Both the position numbers and the translations under genes were made by a program. The notes below the pieces were generated by a model, which worked only from the letters and a program-made list of their open reading frames with translations, was not told where the DNA came from and made no database searches. 64,000 nucleotides of DNA from positions 2,063,501-2,127,500 of the forward strand of contig NC_014484.1 of assembly GCF_000147075.1 (NCBI RefSeq), in the 5' to 3' direction. This DNA is from Spirochaeta thermophila DSM 6192 (lineage in GTDB: Bacteria > Spirochaetota > Spirochaetia > Winmispirales > Winmispiraceae). Of the stretch, positions 32,819 through 42,300 are shown piece by piece; the stretch's first letter is position 1, and each line of letters begins with the position of its first letter.

Positions 32819-33988
32819 TCAGTCCCGGGGAAGCGGAGTGACCACGTTGTCCACGTGGTAGTCCATGGAGAGGAGCTCATCCTTGGTGGCGCGGACTCCC
32901 TCCGGGATCCGCAGCGCGCCCTTTTGATCGTAGACGGGTCCGGTGAAGGGTTCGAACTCCAGGGTCTTCATCTGCTCGTACCGCTTCATCACCAGATCGT
33001 AGACAGAGATCTTCCCAAGATCGGGGGTCTCCACCGTGAGCTCCTTGAGGCGGGGTACGAACTTCTCGTTGATGGGTTCGTCGAACTCCCCACCGAGGAG
33101 CGCAGCCCCCTCCCCGGCCCTCCACCAGAGGTCCTCGCTCTTCCAGGTACCGTCGTGGATGTCCTTCAGGATCTTCTCGTACATGATGCCCCAGTCCACC
33201 AGCTGGCCCGAGACCACGGCATCCTCTCCGAAGCGCTGCATGGGGCTGTAGTGGCTGAAGGCATAGACCGGCTTCCCCTTCTCGGTGTACTCCTGGGCCA
33301 CCTCGATCACCGCCGGGGAATCCTCGGTGAAGGCGAGGACATCCACCCCCTCCGCCACGAGGGCCTCGGCCGCCTCGCGCGCCTTGTTGGGATCGTACCA
33401 GCTGTAGATCCAGCGTACGTGCACCTCGGCGTCGGGATTGACCGCCTTCACCCCCAGGGCGTAGGCGTTGATGTGGCGGACCACCTCGGGGATGGGATAG
33501 GCCCCTACGTATCCCACCTTGCCCGATGCGGTGAGGGCGCCGGCCATGAGGCCGTTGAGGTAGTAGATCTGGTAGAGCTCGGCGAAGTAAGTCCCCAGGT
33601 TCTCGGCCCGCTTGAAGCCCGAGCAATGCATGAGGATGGTATCCGGATACCGCTGGGCGGCCTTCACCGTCTCGTCCATGTAATCGAAGCTCGTGGTGAA
33701 GACCACATCGCACTGCTCCTCGTTCACGAGCCGGTCGATGATCCTCCCGGCATCGCCGGGGGCCACGGACTCCACGTACACCGTCTTCAGCCAGGGGAAC
33801 TTCTCTTCCACGTACTTCCGCCCCTGGTCGTGGGCATGGGACCACCCGTAGTCACCCACGGGTCCCACGTAGACGAAACCCGCCTTCAGGGTCTTCTCCC
33901 CGACGGCCCCTTCCTCTTTCCTCGCGCATCCCGTGAGGATGAGAGCCATCGCGAGACCCACTGCAAGAAGCGAGAGACCTCGTTTCAT
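32819..33988 (-). CDS. BMP-family nucleoside-binding lipoprotein
   Basis: A 389-residue lipoprotein of the basic membrane protein (PnrA/BmpA/TmpC) family, substrate-binding subunits for purine-nucleoside import in spirochaetes. The signal ends in the lipobox LTGC (Cys ~20). Mature landmarks are GFVYVGPVGDYGWSHAHDQG, FTTSFDYMD and GAYPIPEVVRHINAYALGV. The ATG at 33988 has AAAGGAG 8 nt upstream, preferred over the in-frame ATG at 34006. First gene of a binding protein-ATPase-permease-permease operon next to a purine phosphoribosyltransferase. Confidence 0.92.
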   Translation of the reverse strand: MKRGLSLLAVGLAMALILTGCARKEEGAVGEKTLKAGFVYVGPVGDYGWSHAHDQGRKYVEEKFPWLKTVYVESVAPGDAGRIIDRLVNEEQCDVVFTTSFDYMDETVKAAQRYPDTILMHCSGFKRAENLGTYFAELYQIYYLNGLMAGALTASGKVGYVGAYPIPEVVRHINAYALGVKAVNPDAEVHVRWIYSWYDPNKAREAAEALVAEGVDVLAFTEDSPAVIEVAQEYTEKGKPVYAFSHYSPMQRFGEDAVVSGQLVDWGIMYEKILKDIHDGTWKSEDLWWRAGEGAALLGGEFDEPINEKFVPRLKELTVETPDLGKISVYDLVMKRYEQMKTLEFEPFTGPVYDQKGALRIPEGVRATKDELLSMDYHVDNVVTPLPRD

Positions 33989-34055
33989 CGATCGTACTCC
34001 TTTCATCTCGAGAAGTGTGGCGCAGGTACATGAAAGATGCCCGAACGTGTACGTC

Positions 34056-34085
34056 ATTATGGAGAAAGAGCTCACCTCCGGTCAA
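34056..34085 (-). promoter_or_regulatory. Promoter of the nucleoside importer operon
   Basis: TTGACC (34080-34085), 18 bp, CATAAT (34056-34061) on the minus strand; predicted start ~34049, leader ~61 nt with a normal ribosome site. Confidence 0.55.
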
Positions 34086-34140
34086 CCAGGCCCGGCGAGG
34101 GCTCGGGCTTCGGACGTGTGGAAGGGTTCCGAGGACTTCC

Positions 34141-34959
34141 TCAGAGGATACGTTCCTCCATCCAGAGGAGCAGGTCGTGGAACACCTCCTCCTCGGTGAG
34201 ATCGAGGAGGAGGAAGTGTCCTCCGCGGCGGTACCTCCGGAGGACCCGCTCATCAGCCGGCACTTCGTCGTAGAGGGAATCGATCCCTCCGCGGGGGACG
34301 AGGGGGTCGTGATCCCCGCAGGCGATGAAGACCGGGAGGGCGAGTCTCCTCCTCCGCTCCCGGGAGAGGGCGAGGAGCTTCCTCAGAGCGGTGTGGAACG
34401 AAGACGGTACCTTCCCGCTACAGAGGGGATCCCGCAGGATGCGGAGGGAGAGGAGCGGGTCGACTACTCCGTGGACTTCGGGCCCCGGTCCTCCGAGCGA
34501 GGGGAAGCGGGTGCCCCACAGGCGACGCGGGAGGCTCTCGGAGGTGGGAAAGGGCGACGAGAGGACCAGGCCCGCGCATCGGCCGGGGCTCATGAGCCCG
34601 AAGGCGAGGGCGAGGCTCGCACCCGCCCCCTCCCCTGCGAGGAAGAGAGGCACGTCCTCGAAGAGACCGTCGCACATATGGAGGAGGTCCTCCACAAGGT
34701 CGAGGAGTCCCTCGGGGGAGAGGGGAGGGGTCCGCCGAGGACAGGAGACCCCCTGGCCCGGAAGGTCGGGCGCCGCCACGCCGAACCCGTGAGATGAGAG
34801 GAATCCTCCCACCCTCACGTAGAAACCGGAGTGGAGGCCCGCCTCGTGGAGGAGGAGCACACCGGCTCGCGGGGCGTGCTGTGGGTGCCACACCCTGTGG
34901 AAGACGAGATACTCCTCATACTCTCTCCAGAACTCGTCGTACGGGAGGCTCTTTTCCAT
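34141..34959 (-). CDS. Alpha/beta-hydrolase-fold protein lacking the nucleophile serine
   Basis: A 272-residue protein resembling monoacylglycerol-lipase-like serine hydrolases (Hydrolase_4). The oxyanion strand VLLLHEAGLHSGFY (~34-47), the acid D218 in ACGDHDPLV and the catalytic-position H248 in RGGHF are all present. The nucleophile elbow, normally GxSxG, reads G109-E-G111-A-G113, so the serine is glycine. A serine follows at 115 but is off register. It may be a non-catalytic binding protein or use another nucleophile; decay is unlikely because the frame is intact. The ATG has an AGGATGG-like weak site and lies ~30 nt from a TATACT element. No functional link to neighbours is evident. Confidence 0.75.
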   Translation of the reverse strand: MEKSLPYDEFWREYEEYLVFHRVWHPQHAPRAGVLLLHEAGLHSGFYVRVGGFLSSHGFGVAAPDLPGQGVSCPRRTPPLSPEGLLDLVEDLLHMCDGLFEDVPLFLAGEGAGASLALAFGLMSPGRCAGLVLSSPFPTSESLPRRLWGTRFPSLGGPGPEVHGVVDPLLSLRILRDPLCSGKVPSSFHTALRKLLALSRERRRRLALPVFIACGDHDPLVPRGGIDSLYDEVPADERVLRRYRRGGHFLLLDLTEEEVFHDLLLWMEERIL

Positions 34960-35049
34960 GGCCCATCCTGCCCGTGATCACCTCACAGTATACACGGGAA
35001 CAGGGAATCGCGCCACAAGAAAACGGGGCCCACGGCCGCCAACGGGGAT

Positions 35050-36129
35050 TCAGTAGAGATAGCCGAAGCTCATCCTGAAGGGTGTGCACACGGAGCCGTC
35101 GACATTCGTGCCCAGGAGGCGCCACTGGGTGGTCACACCGAGCTGGAAATAGGGGGTAAAATCGAAGAAGAACCCCATTCCAGTATCCGCCACGAGTGTT
35201 GATTCAGACGGGGTTTCGTCCCAAAAGCAGCCTGTATCCACGAAGGCCACCACCACCGGCCAGAGGATCCCCCCGAGGAGCTCGCCCACAGGAGGGAGGT
35301 ACCACCTGAGTTCCACGTCGGCGGCCCACGAGGTGAGGGTGTCGAGTCCGGCTCCGTCGACGCCTCTCAGATACCCCAGCCTCGTACCCTTCTCATAGAA
35401 CGGCACCGCATCACCCCACACCTTCTCCCCCGTCAGGAGGAAGGCCGCGAGGAGAGACGTCGCGTTCACCTGTGGATCCCTGTCCCAGAGGGGGAGATAC
35501 CCCCGCACCTCCCCTCCGACCCCCGAGAACGAGAGAGGCTCTCCCGAGGGCGTGGAACCCCAGCCCGGAGGGACCGTCCTGTACCAGAGCCCCGCCCACA
35601 CTCCCTGCTCGTAGCCGTGGACAGGGTGGACCTCCACATAGTCCACGAAGACTCTTGCCCGTAGCTCATGCTGGAGAGCCCCATCCCTCTCCGGGAGCCG
35701 GGAGAGGAAGAGGAGCTCCTCGGTGTCCCTGCGATCGAGGTGGTCCCGCCACAGTCCGGCATATTCCAGGGTGACACCCACATAGTCATGGGTTCTCGTG
35801 GCGAGGAAGGCCTGGGTGATCCCGAACCGCCACCGGCTCTTCAGGTAGTGGTATCCTGTATCCCCGGATGGGGGCGAGGCCCCATCCCCGGTGTAGATCC
35901 TCCCGTCCGGAAGACGGTAGTAGGCACCGTCCGTGGCCCACGCCACATCGGCTCCCAGGAAAAGGGAAGGATGGAGCGGAGGTTTATAGAAAGGAAAGAG
36001 CCGCCACGTGATCGTCGCCCCCGCTCCCCAGAGCGTGGGATAGGGGCTGATCTCCACGGGGGAGCCATCTCCTGCTCCGAGGGGGAAGAGCACACACACC
36101 ACAAGGACCGCGACGCCAAGGGCTCTCAT
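35050..36129 (-). CDS. Predicted outer-membrane beta-barrel protein, function unknown
   Basis: A 359-residue exported protein: signal peptide MRALGVAVLVVCVLFPLGAG, then many short alternating hydrophobic/aromatic strands rich in Trp, Tyr and Gly (for example WGAGATITWRLFPFY and FRMSFGYLY). The final residue is aromatic, as expected for a barrel recognised by BamA. No named family is recognised. An AAGGAGG ribosome site precedes the ATG. It lies 72 bp after the thiamin-precursor importer ATPase, with a small hairpin between, so it could be the outer-membrane component of that locus; this is inference. Confidence 0.65.
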   Translation of the reverse strand: MRALGVAVLVVCVLFPLGAGDGSPVEISPYPTLWGAGATITWRLFPFYKPPLHPSLFLGADVAWATDGAYYRLPDGRIYTGDGASPPSGDTGYHYLKSRWRFGITQAFLATRTHDYVGVTLEYAGLWRDHLDRRDTEELLFLSRLPERDGALQHELRARVFVDYVEVHPVHGYEQGVWAGLWYRTVPPGWGSTPSGEPLSFSGVGGEVRGYLPLWDRDPQVNATSLLAAFLLTGEKVWGDAVPFYEKGTRLGYLRGVDGAGLDTLTSWAADVELRWYLPPVGELLGGILWPVVVAFVDTGCFWDETPSESTLVADTGMGFFFDFTPYFQLGVTTQWRLLGTNVDGSVCTPFRMSFGYLY

Positions 36130-36201
36130 GGGGCCTCCTTACCTGGTGTCACTCCCATTATCGGCAGAGGGCGTGACTGTCTTCAGGCGGTCAGATCGAG
36201 C

Positions 36202-37008
36202 TCACCCGGACCAGGTTCTGAGTTCTTCCAGTATGTTCGCTTTGAGGGAGAGGTACTCAGTGGTGAGGAGATGCTCCCTGGTCCTCGGACGGGAGAAGGG
36301 AACCGGGTGAGCTGCCACCACGCGCCCCGGCCGGGGTGAGAGCACCAGGATGCGATCGGCGAGGAGGATGGCCTCGTCCACGTCGTGGGTGACCAGGAGC
36401 ACCGAGGTGGAGAGGCGGTCCACCACCCCCAGGAGCCACTCCTGAAGGCGCTCTCTCGTGATGGCGTCGAGTGCACCAAAGGGCTCGTCCAGGAGCATGA
36501 CGTCGCTTCGGTAGAGGTAGGTGCGAAGGAGGGCCGCCCTCTGACGCATCCCACCCGAGAGCTGGGAGGGATAGTAGTCCTCAAAGCCGCTAAGGCCAAA
36601 GACCTCCAGATGGGCACGCGCCTTCCTCCGCGCCTCTCTCCAGCCGTACCCCTTGAGGACGAGGGGAACCGCCACATTGTCGAGCACGGTCTTCCAGGGG
36701 AGGAGGAGGTCCCGTTGGTGCATGTAGCTCACCTTGCTGGTCTGGCCGGTGATCTCCTCACCGTCAAGGAGGGCCCTCCCAGAGACCGGCAGGAGGAGGC
36801 CGGAGAGGATCCTGAGGAGGGTGCTCTTCCCGCACCCCGAAGGGCCGAGAAGGCAGAGGAACTCGCCCTCTGCAAGGGAGAAGGAGATCCCTTCCAGCAC
36901 CGCGAGGTCGCCGAAGCGCATGGAGATCCCCTCCGCCTGCAGCTTGGCCGGGCGGGGCACAGGGGAGGAGACTCCCTCGCGAGAAGGCTCTATCTCCTTT
37001 TTGTTCAT
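36202..37008 (-). CDS. ABC importer ATPase, thiamin-precursor (ThiZ/SsuB-like)
   Basis: A 268-residue ATPase of the nitrate/sulfonate/taurine-type importer group. Walker A GPSGCGKSTLLR (~residues 54-65), Q-loop SYMHQRDLLLPWKTVLDNVA, signature LSGGMRQRAALLRTYL and Walker B VMLLDEPFGALDA. It belongs with the NMT1/THI5-like binding protein and permease upstream, hence the thiamin-precursor assignment. It is preceded by GAGGAGG and separated from the binding-protein gene by 145 bp containing duplicated hairpin units. Confidence 0.85.
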   Translation of the reverse strand: MNKKEIEPSREGVSSPVPRPAKLQAEGISMRFGDLAVLEGISFSLAEGEFLCLLGPSGCGKSTLLRILSGLLLPVSGRALLDGEEITGQTSKVSYMHQRDLLLPWKTVLDNVAVPLVLKGYGWREARRKARAHLEVFGLSGFEDYYPSQLSGGMRQRAALLRTYLYRSDVMLLDEPFGALDAITRERLQEWLLGVVDRLSTSVLLVTHDVDEAILLADRILVLSPRPGRVVAAHPVPFSRPRTREHLLTTEYLSLKANILEELRTWSG

Positions 37009-37034
37009 GCGGGTCCCTCCTCAGGACGGATGAG

Positions 37035-37137
37035 GGGGCGGCACCGGATACCGCGCCGCCCCTGCGTCCGTATCACGTGTGAGCGGGGGAAGACCGGCCT
37101 CCACGCGTGAGGCGTGCTCCCCTGCATCCACATCACG
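37035..37137 (-). repeat. Tandem hairpin units between binding-protein and ATPase genes
   Basis: Two 19-bp direct repeats, 37059-37077 and 37119-37137 (16 of 19 identical; plus-strand core CCCCTGC-TCC--ATCACG), 60 bp apart. Read on the minus strand each precedes a hairpin opening with GGGG: the second is a perfect 8-bp stem GGGGCGGC/GCCGCCCC (37035-37062), the first an imperfect stem with inner GCCTC/GAGGC (~37087-37122). Probably a duplicated attenuator or mRNA-processing element. Confidence 0.5.
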
Positions 37138-37153
37138 CGCCGTAGTCCTTACG

Positions 37154-38137
37154 TTACGGCAGGAACTCGTTGGTGAAGGCCTCCTCGGGCACGAAGGCGC
37201 CTTCGAGCAGTCCATGGCGTGTGAGCCAGTCGGCAAACCGCCGCCACACCTCCAGCTTCATCTCGCCCCAGCGGGCCGCCCCCCTCGCGTACTGGCCTGC
37301 GAGATACCGCTGGCTCTCCCGAACCAGATCGGGATCGAGCTCGGGCGCATAGGAGAGGAGGATCTCCGCCCCCTCGTCCGGGTGTTCGATGGCGAACCGG
37401 TACCCCCGGCTCGTGGCCCTGAGGAAGGCGCGCACCACCTCGGGATGCTGCTCGATGTACCCGTCGGTGGTGACGAGGACCGGGGTGTAGTAGTCGAGGG
37501 CGGGCTCTATCTCGGCGATGGGGATGTAGGTGATGGGAATCCCCTTGAGCCGGGCGGCCACCCCATCCCACCCTTCGAAGATCCACATGAAGTCCACCTC
37601 TCCTTCGGTGGCGGCGAAGAAGTCCACCGCCCTTACCGTGACGTTGCGCACCTTGGCGTAGTCGGCGCCATAGGCCTGCATCACAGCCTTGAGCACCGCC
37701 TCCTCGATGGGCGAGCCCCATCCGCCGTAGGTCTTGCCCTCGAAGTCCTTGGGGGTCCTGATCCCCTCCTCCACGCGGGCCGCGAACCCCGAGGTGTTGT
37801 GCTGGATCACGGCGGCGATGGCCTTGACGGGCCGTCCCGCAGCCCGCGCATAGGTGACCTCCTCCTGATAGCTCACGGCGAACTGGGCCTTGCCGGCCAG
37901 GAGGAGCGAGACCCCACCGGTCTCAGGAGGGGTGATGATCGAGACAGCGAGGCCCTCCTCACGGTAGTAGCCCTCCTCGAGGGCCACGTAGAGTCCGGTG
38001 TGGTTGGTGTTCACGGTCCAATCAAGGACCACAGTGATCGGAGTGAGGGAAGGTCTCTCCCCCCCTCCCGCTGCAGGAAGGATTCCTGCTATCAGGATGA
38101 GGCCTGCGCACACGCTCACGATCCGGAACGTCCTCAT
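37154..38137 (-). CDS. NMT1/THI5-like thiamin-precursor binding protein (ThiY-like)
   Basis: A 327-residue periplasmic binding protein with signal peptide (MRTFRIVSVCAGLILIAGIL). The mature N-terminus VVLDWTVNTNHTGLYVALEE and the segments IAAVIQHNTSGFA and KTYGGWGSPIEEA are diagnostic of the ThiY/THI5 group, which binds formylaminopyrimidine or hydroxymethylpyrimidine for thiamin salvage. The start at 38137 has GAGGAG 8-9 nt upstream and overlaps the permease stop by 4 bp. The small thiamin-binding protein at the head of the operon supports the assignment. Precise ligand is inferred. Confidence 0.87.
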   Translation of the reverse strand: MRTFRIVSVCAGLILIAGILPAAGGGERPSLTPITVVLDWTVNTNHTGLYVALEEGYYREEGLAVSIITPPETGGVSLLLAGKAQFAVSYQEEVTYARAAGRPVKAIAAVIQHNTSGFAARVEEGIRTPKDFEGKTYGGWGSPIEEAVLKAVMQAYGADYAKVRNVTVRAVDFFAATEGEVDFMWIFEGWDGVAARLKGIPITYIPIAEIEPALDYYTPVLVTTDGYIEQHPEVVRAFLRATSRGYRFAIEHPDEGAEILLSYAPELDPDLVRESQRYLAGQYARGAARWGEMKLEVWRRFADWLTRHGLLEGAFVPEEAFTNEFLP

Positions 38138-38949
38138 GGTACACTCCTCATGTGAGTACGATCCCCCGCGTTCCGCGAGGGGCCTGTGACGGTCTCCCGC
38201 CGCGCCCTCCAGGGCATGGCGAGACGGGATACGAGCTTCACCAGGTACACCACCACGAGGCTCGCCACCACGACCACGAGTATGGCGGCGAAGACCCGGG
38301 CAGTGGAGAAGGTCTTGTAGGCACGGAGCATGTAGACCCCGAGCCCCCGGGGGGCACCGAGCCACTCCCCGATCACCGCGCCCATGATGCTGTAGGTGGC
38401 CGAGACCGTGAGGCCCGAGAAGAGGGAAGGGAGGGCGGCGGGGAAGCGCACGAGCCAAAAGGTCTGCCACCACCCGGCCCTCATGGAGGCGAAGAGGTCG
38501 AGGAGCTCGGGGTCCACCGAGGCGAGGCCGTCGAGGAGGCTCACGATCACCGGGAAGAAGCAGACAAGCACCACCACCATGAGCTTGCTCGTAAGTCCGT
38601 AGCCGAACCAGATGAGGAAGAGGGGATAGAGGAAGATGATGGGGATGGTCTGGGAGATCACCAGGAAGGGGTAGAGGGCGGCGCGGAGACGGGGGAAGGC
38701 GTCCAGCACGAGGGCGAGTCCCACGCCCAGGAAGACGCCCACCAGGAAGCCGCCGAGACCGGAGAGCAGGGTGGCGCCCAGGTGCGGGAGGAGGAGCGGG
38801 GCCTGGCGGACGAGCTCGGCGAGGACGGCGCTGGGGGCGGGGAGGAGGAAGGGGGAGACGGCGCCGAGCCGGGAGGCGGCCTCCCACACGGCGAGGAGTC
38901 CCACGCCGGTGAGGAAGGGGCTAGCGGTACTTCTCCAACTTCTCCTCAA
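38134..38949 (-). CDS. ABC importer permease, thiamin-precursor (ThiX/SsuC-like)
   Basis: A 271-residue inner-membrane permease of the BPD_transp_1 family, with about six hydrophobic segments beginning at FLTGVGLLAVWEAASRLG. The coupling loop is DLFASMRAGWWQTFWLVRFP (~150-169). The start is uncertain: the open frame allows TTG at 38949, which overlaps the previous gene by 29 bp and has only a weak ribosome site; a GTG at 38904 is the alternative but would cut into the first membrane helix. Its stop overlaps the binding-protein ATG. Confidence 0.83.
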   Translation of the reverse strand: MRRSWRSTASPFLTGVGLLAVWEAASRLGAVSPFLLPAPSAVLAELVRQAPLLLPHLGATLLSGLGGFLVGVFLGVGLALVLDAFPRLRAALYPFLVISQTIPIIFLYPLFLIWFGYGLTSKLMVVVLVCFFPVIVSLLDGLASVDPELLDLFASMRAGWWQTFWLVRFPAALPSLFSGLTVSATYSIMGAVIGEWLGAPRGLGVYMLRAYKTFSTARVFAAILVVVVASLVVVYLVKLVSRLAMPWRARRETVTGPSRNAGDRTHMRSVP

Positions 38950-39208
38950 AGCTCACTCCCTCGGGCACATAGTCGGTCTTGATCACCGCGGCCACCCGCC
39001 ACGCACCCTCCTGCTCGCAGATCCGGTGCGCCTCCTTCACGATCTCGAGGAGCTCGTCGAGCTCGCCCTCCATCGTGGTCTCCATGGGCCCCACCACGTA
39101 CCGCACCCCCGAGGCCCGGATGTACTCGATCACCCGGTCCACCACCCGGTAGAGCCGATCCTGTTCCACCATGGGGAGTATCTGAAGACTCACATGTGCG
39201 TTCGCCAT
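38921..39208 (-). CDS. Small thiamin-binding protein of the MTH1187/YqgV (DUF77) family
   Basis: A 95-residue soluble protein of ferredoxin-like fold; family members bind thiamin or its phosphate. Recognisable stretches are ANAHVSLQILPM at the N-terminus and VVGPMETTMEGELDELLEIV (~39-58). It heads a minus-strand operon with a ThiXYZ-like importer, an association also seen in other bacteria, where it may sense vitamin status or carry the ligand. The ATG at 39208 sits 4 nt after a predicted transcription start. No TPP riboswitch fits in the ~106 bp between this gene and the divergent diguanylate cyclase. Confidence 0.85.
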   Translation of the reverse strand: MANAHVSLQILPMVEQDRLYRVVDRVIEYIRASGVRYVVGPMETTMEGELDELLEIVKEAHRICEQEGAWRVAAVIKTDYVPEGVSFEEKLEKYR

Positions 39209-39218
39209 AGGCACCCAA

Positions 39219-39247
39219 ATATTACTTGTTTTGTCGGATTTAGTCCA
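39219..39247 (-). promoter_or_regulatory. Promoter of the thiamin-precursor importer operon
   Basis: TGGACT (39242-39247), 17 bp, TAATAT (39219-39224) on the minus strand. Predicted start 39212 leaves 4 nt before the ATG at 39208. Confidence 0.5.
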
Positions 39248-39276
39248 GAGGGCCGCACGTGGACCGTCTCCGTTGT

Positions 39277-39305
39277 TTGAAAACACCCTCCCCGCGTCCT
39301 ATACT
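39277..39305 (+). promoter_or_regulatory. Promoter of the diguanylate cyclase gene
   Basis: TTGAAA (39277-39282), 17 bp, TATACT (39300-39305). Predicted start 39312, 3 nt before the ATG at 39315; no ribosome site. Confidence 0.7.
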
Positions 39306-39314
39306 ATAGACGAC

Positions 39315-42300
39315 ATGTACACGATACGACAACCGGAGGCACCTTCCGCACGAGGCATCCCCCTCTCACGCTCCCTCACCTTCAGGATATTCACCACCCA
39401 CGTGGTGAGCGTACTCCTGGTACTGGGGTTGATGATATTCCTCAGCTCCCTCTTCTTCAAAAACTTCACCACCCGGATGGCCGAGGAGGAGGCCCTCGAG
39501 GAGAGCCGGCGCCTCGTGGAAACCGTAGAGCAGGTGGGAAAGACACTCATACTCAATGCGCTCAAAGAGGAGGTGGACCGCGCCCTCCTCCTCGTACGGC
39601 AGACGGCCCGCCACGTGGAAGAGGGCATCGTCTCCGAAGGAGAGGCACAGAGGACGGTACGCTCGGCCCTCCGCTCGTGGAAGATCGCCCGTGAAGGCTA
39701 CTTCGTGATCCTCGACTCGGAGGGGAATATCCTGCTCCACCCTTCCCCCGAGGTGGAGGGGACCAACCAGCTCTCCTACTGGGTCACTGCGTATCAGACC
39801 CGGGTGAAGCGCGGGTATCTCGAATACGACCGCCAGAATCCCGGAGAGCCTGGCCCCAGGAAGAAGGTCCTCTACATGGACTACTACGCCCCCTGGGACT
39901 GGATCGTGACCGCCACCGCGTATAAAGAAGAGTTCGGCGAACTCGTCAACCTCACCCTCCTGTCCACCCTCATCTCCACCCTCTCCGGCGATACCGGTAT
40001 GCAGGTCTTCATCCTGGACGGATCTCCGCTCCCCCTCGCATCCACGGACCCCGCCCCGGAAAAAGGGCTCCTCCAGGAACTCACCTCTCTTGAAGAAGAT
40101 GGGGGATTCTCCTGGAGGACGTACCAGGGGGTGCAATGGGCCCTGGCCTGGAGGATCATCCCCGACTTCGGCTGGAAGGTGGTGGTGCTCCAACGCCCCC
40201 TCCTCCAGGAGCGGATCTACTCCTCGTTCCTCCTCTTCTCGCTCGGTATCCTGGGTCTCGCCTTCATCCTCTCCCTTGGACTCTCCATCTACTTCTACTT
40301 CTCCCTCACCAGGCCCATTCTGAGGGCCATCCCCGTGCTCCGCCTCGCCACCGCGGGCAAGCTCGACCTCAGGCTCACGGACCTGCCTTCGAACGAACTC
40401 GGCCTCCTCGGGGCCTACTTCAACACCCTCATGGACTCGCTCCAGCGTACCATGGAGGAGAAGGACTCCCTGGTGGAACGGGCCGCCTTCCTCGCCCGGT
40501 TCCCCCAGGAGAACCCCAACCCCGTGGTCTTCGTGAACGAACAGGGCAGGATCACCTACGCCAACCGGAGCGCCGCCCGCATCTTCGGGCTCCCCGAAGG
40601 CTTCTGCGACGAAGGGCCCCCGCCTCCCCTTAAGGGGATCATCCACCAGGCGGGACCCGAACTCCAGGACATCAAGGTGGGCGACCGGTGGTACTCGTTC
40701 ATCGCCTCCCCCAGCACCAGTCCCCGGGGCACCTTCTACTTCGGCAGGGAGACCACGCGGGAGCGGGAGTACCGCACCTCCCTCCTCCTCTTCCGGTGGA
40801 TCTTCGAACACGCCTATGAGGGCATGGTCGTCACCGACAAAGAGGGGAACATCGAGATGGTGAACCCCGCCTTCACCGAGATCACCGGCTACTCCGAGGA
40901 AGAAGTGATAGGAAAGAATCTCCGCATCCTCAAATCCGATCATCACCCTCCCGAATTCTTTGAGAGGATGTGGCACGACCTCACCACAAAGGGGTGGTGG
41001 GCCGACGAGATATGGAACCGGAGGAAGTCGGGTGAGGTGTATCCCGAGTGGCTCTCCATCTCCCGGTTCACCGATACCGAGGGGAAGGTCCACTACGTGG
41101 GCATCTTCCACGAGATCTCCAAGCAGAAGGAGCTGGAGGAGAGGTTACGGTACCTCGCCTATCATGATGCCCTCACCGATCTCCCCAACCGGTTCCTCCT
41201 CGAAGACAGGCTCGACCGGGAGTGCGCCCGTGCACGGAGGGAAGGGAAGAAGGTGGGCCTCATCTTCGTCGACCTGGACAACTTCAAACAGGTGAACGAC
41301 ACCTTCGGTCACCGCACCGGCGACCTCTACCTGGTACACGTGGCCCGCCTCCTCAGAGAGGCATGCCGCGAGGTGGACACGGTGGCACGAATCGCCGGTG
41401 ACGAGTTCGTCATCATGCTCCCAGGGCTCTCCCAGAAGGCCTTCGCCCTCTCGGTGCTCGAACGCATATTCAGGGTCCTTCGGGAGCAACCCTTCCAGCA
41501 CGGGAACACCACCCTGGAGGTCTCGCTCAGTGCAGGCCTCGCCTTCTTCCCGGACGACGGTGGGAGCGTCTCGGAGATCCTCTCGAGGGCCGACATTGCC
41601 CTCTATCGGGCGAAGCGACAGGGCAAGAACCAGTACGCAGTCTTCCAGAGGGAAGACCAGAAGGTCCTCGAGGAACAGCTCGGCCGGTACGACCTTCTCA
41701 GGACGGCACTCGCCGGAAGAACGGTGAAGGTCGACTGGGAACCCTGGGAGGACCGAACCGGACGCATCGCCTACCTCGAGGCCCTCCTCTCCTGCGAGAA
41801 GGACCCCTCCCTCAACCCCGGCGCGATACTCACCATGGCCGAAGAGGTGAACCTTGGGGGAACCGTGGGGGAACTCATCCTGGAGGGCATGGCCACCCTC
41901 CTCCACGGTGCCGGGGAAGGGGCCATCCCCCCGGACGCCATTCCGCCCCTGGTCGCCCGGATCCCACCCTCCCTCCTCTTCGATCAGTCGTTCCTCTCCA
42001 CGCTGAGGGACATGGGGGAGGCCTACCACCTTCCTCCCGGCCACCTCATCCTCCTCCTCCCCTTCCGGTCAGGCATGCTCCCCGAACATCTCGTACGCGC
42101 GGTGGAGGAGGTACGGAGCATGGGGATCACCGTGGGTCCCCCTGGGCCGTGGATCCCTCTCGAACCGAGGGACGACGCCATCCACCTCCCCTTCGTCATC
42201 CTGCCCTATCCGCGCCTCCTCGCCTTCAGGCATGAGGTGGAAGGGAACGAGTCCTCCCTCACGGCCCTCATGCACCTGTTGCGGTACAGGAACCAGAAGG

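Noticed and set aside
36144-36180. Possible riboswitch between the ThiZ-like ATPase and the OMP gene
   Set aside because: Only a short imperfect stem (GTCAC/GTGAC around CCC/GGG) is present; no TPP-riboswitch core such as CTGAGA with the downstream conserved segment can be found.
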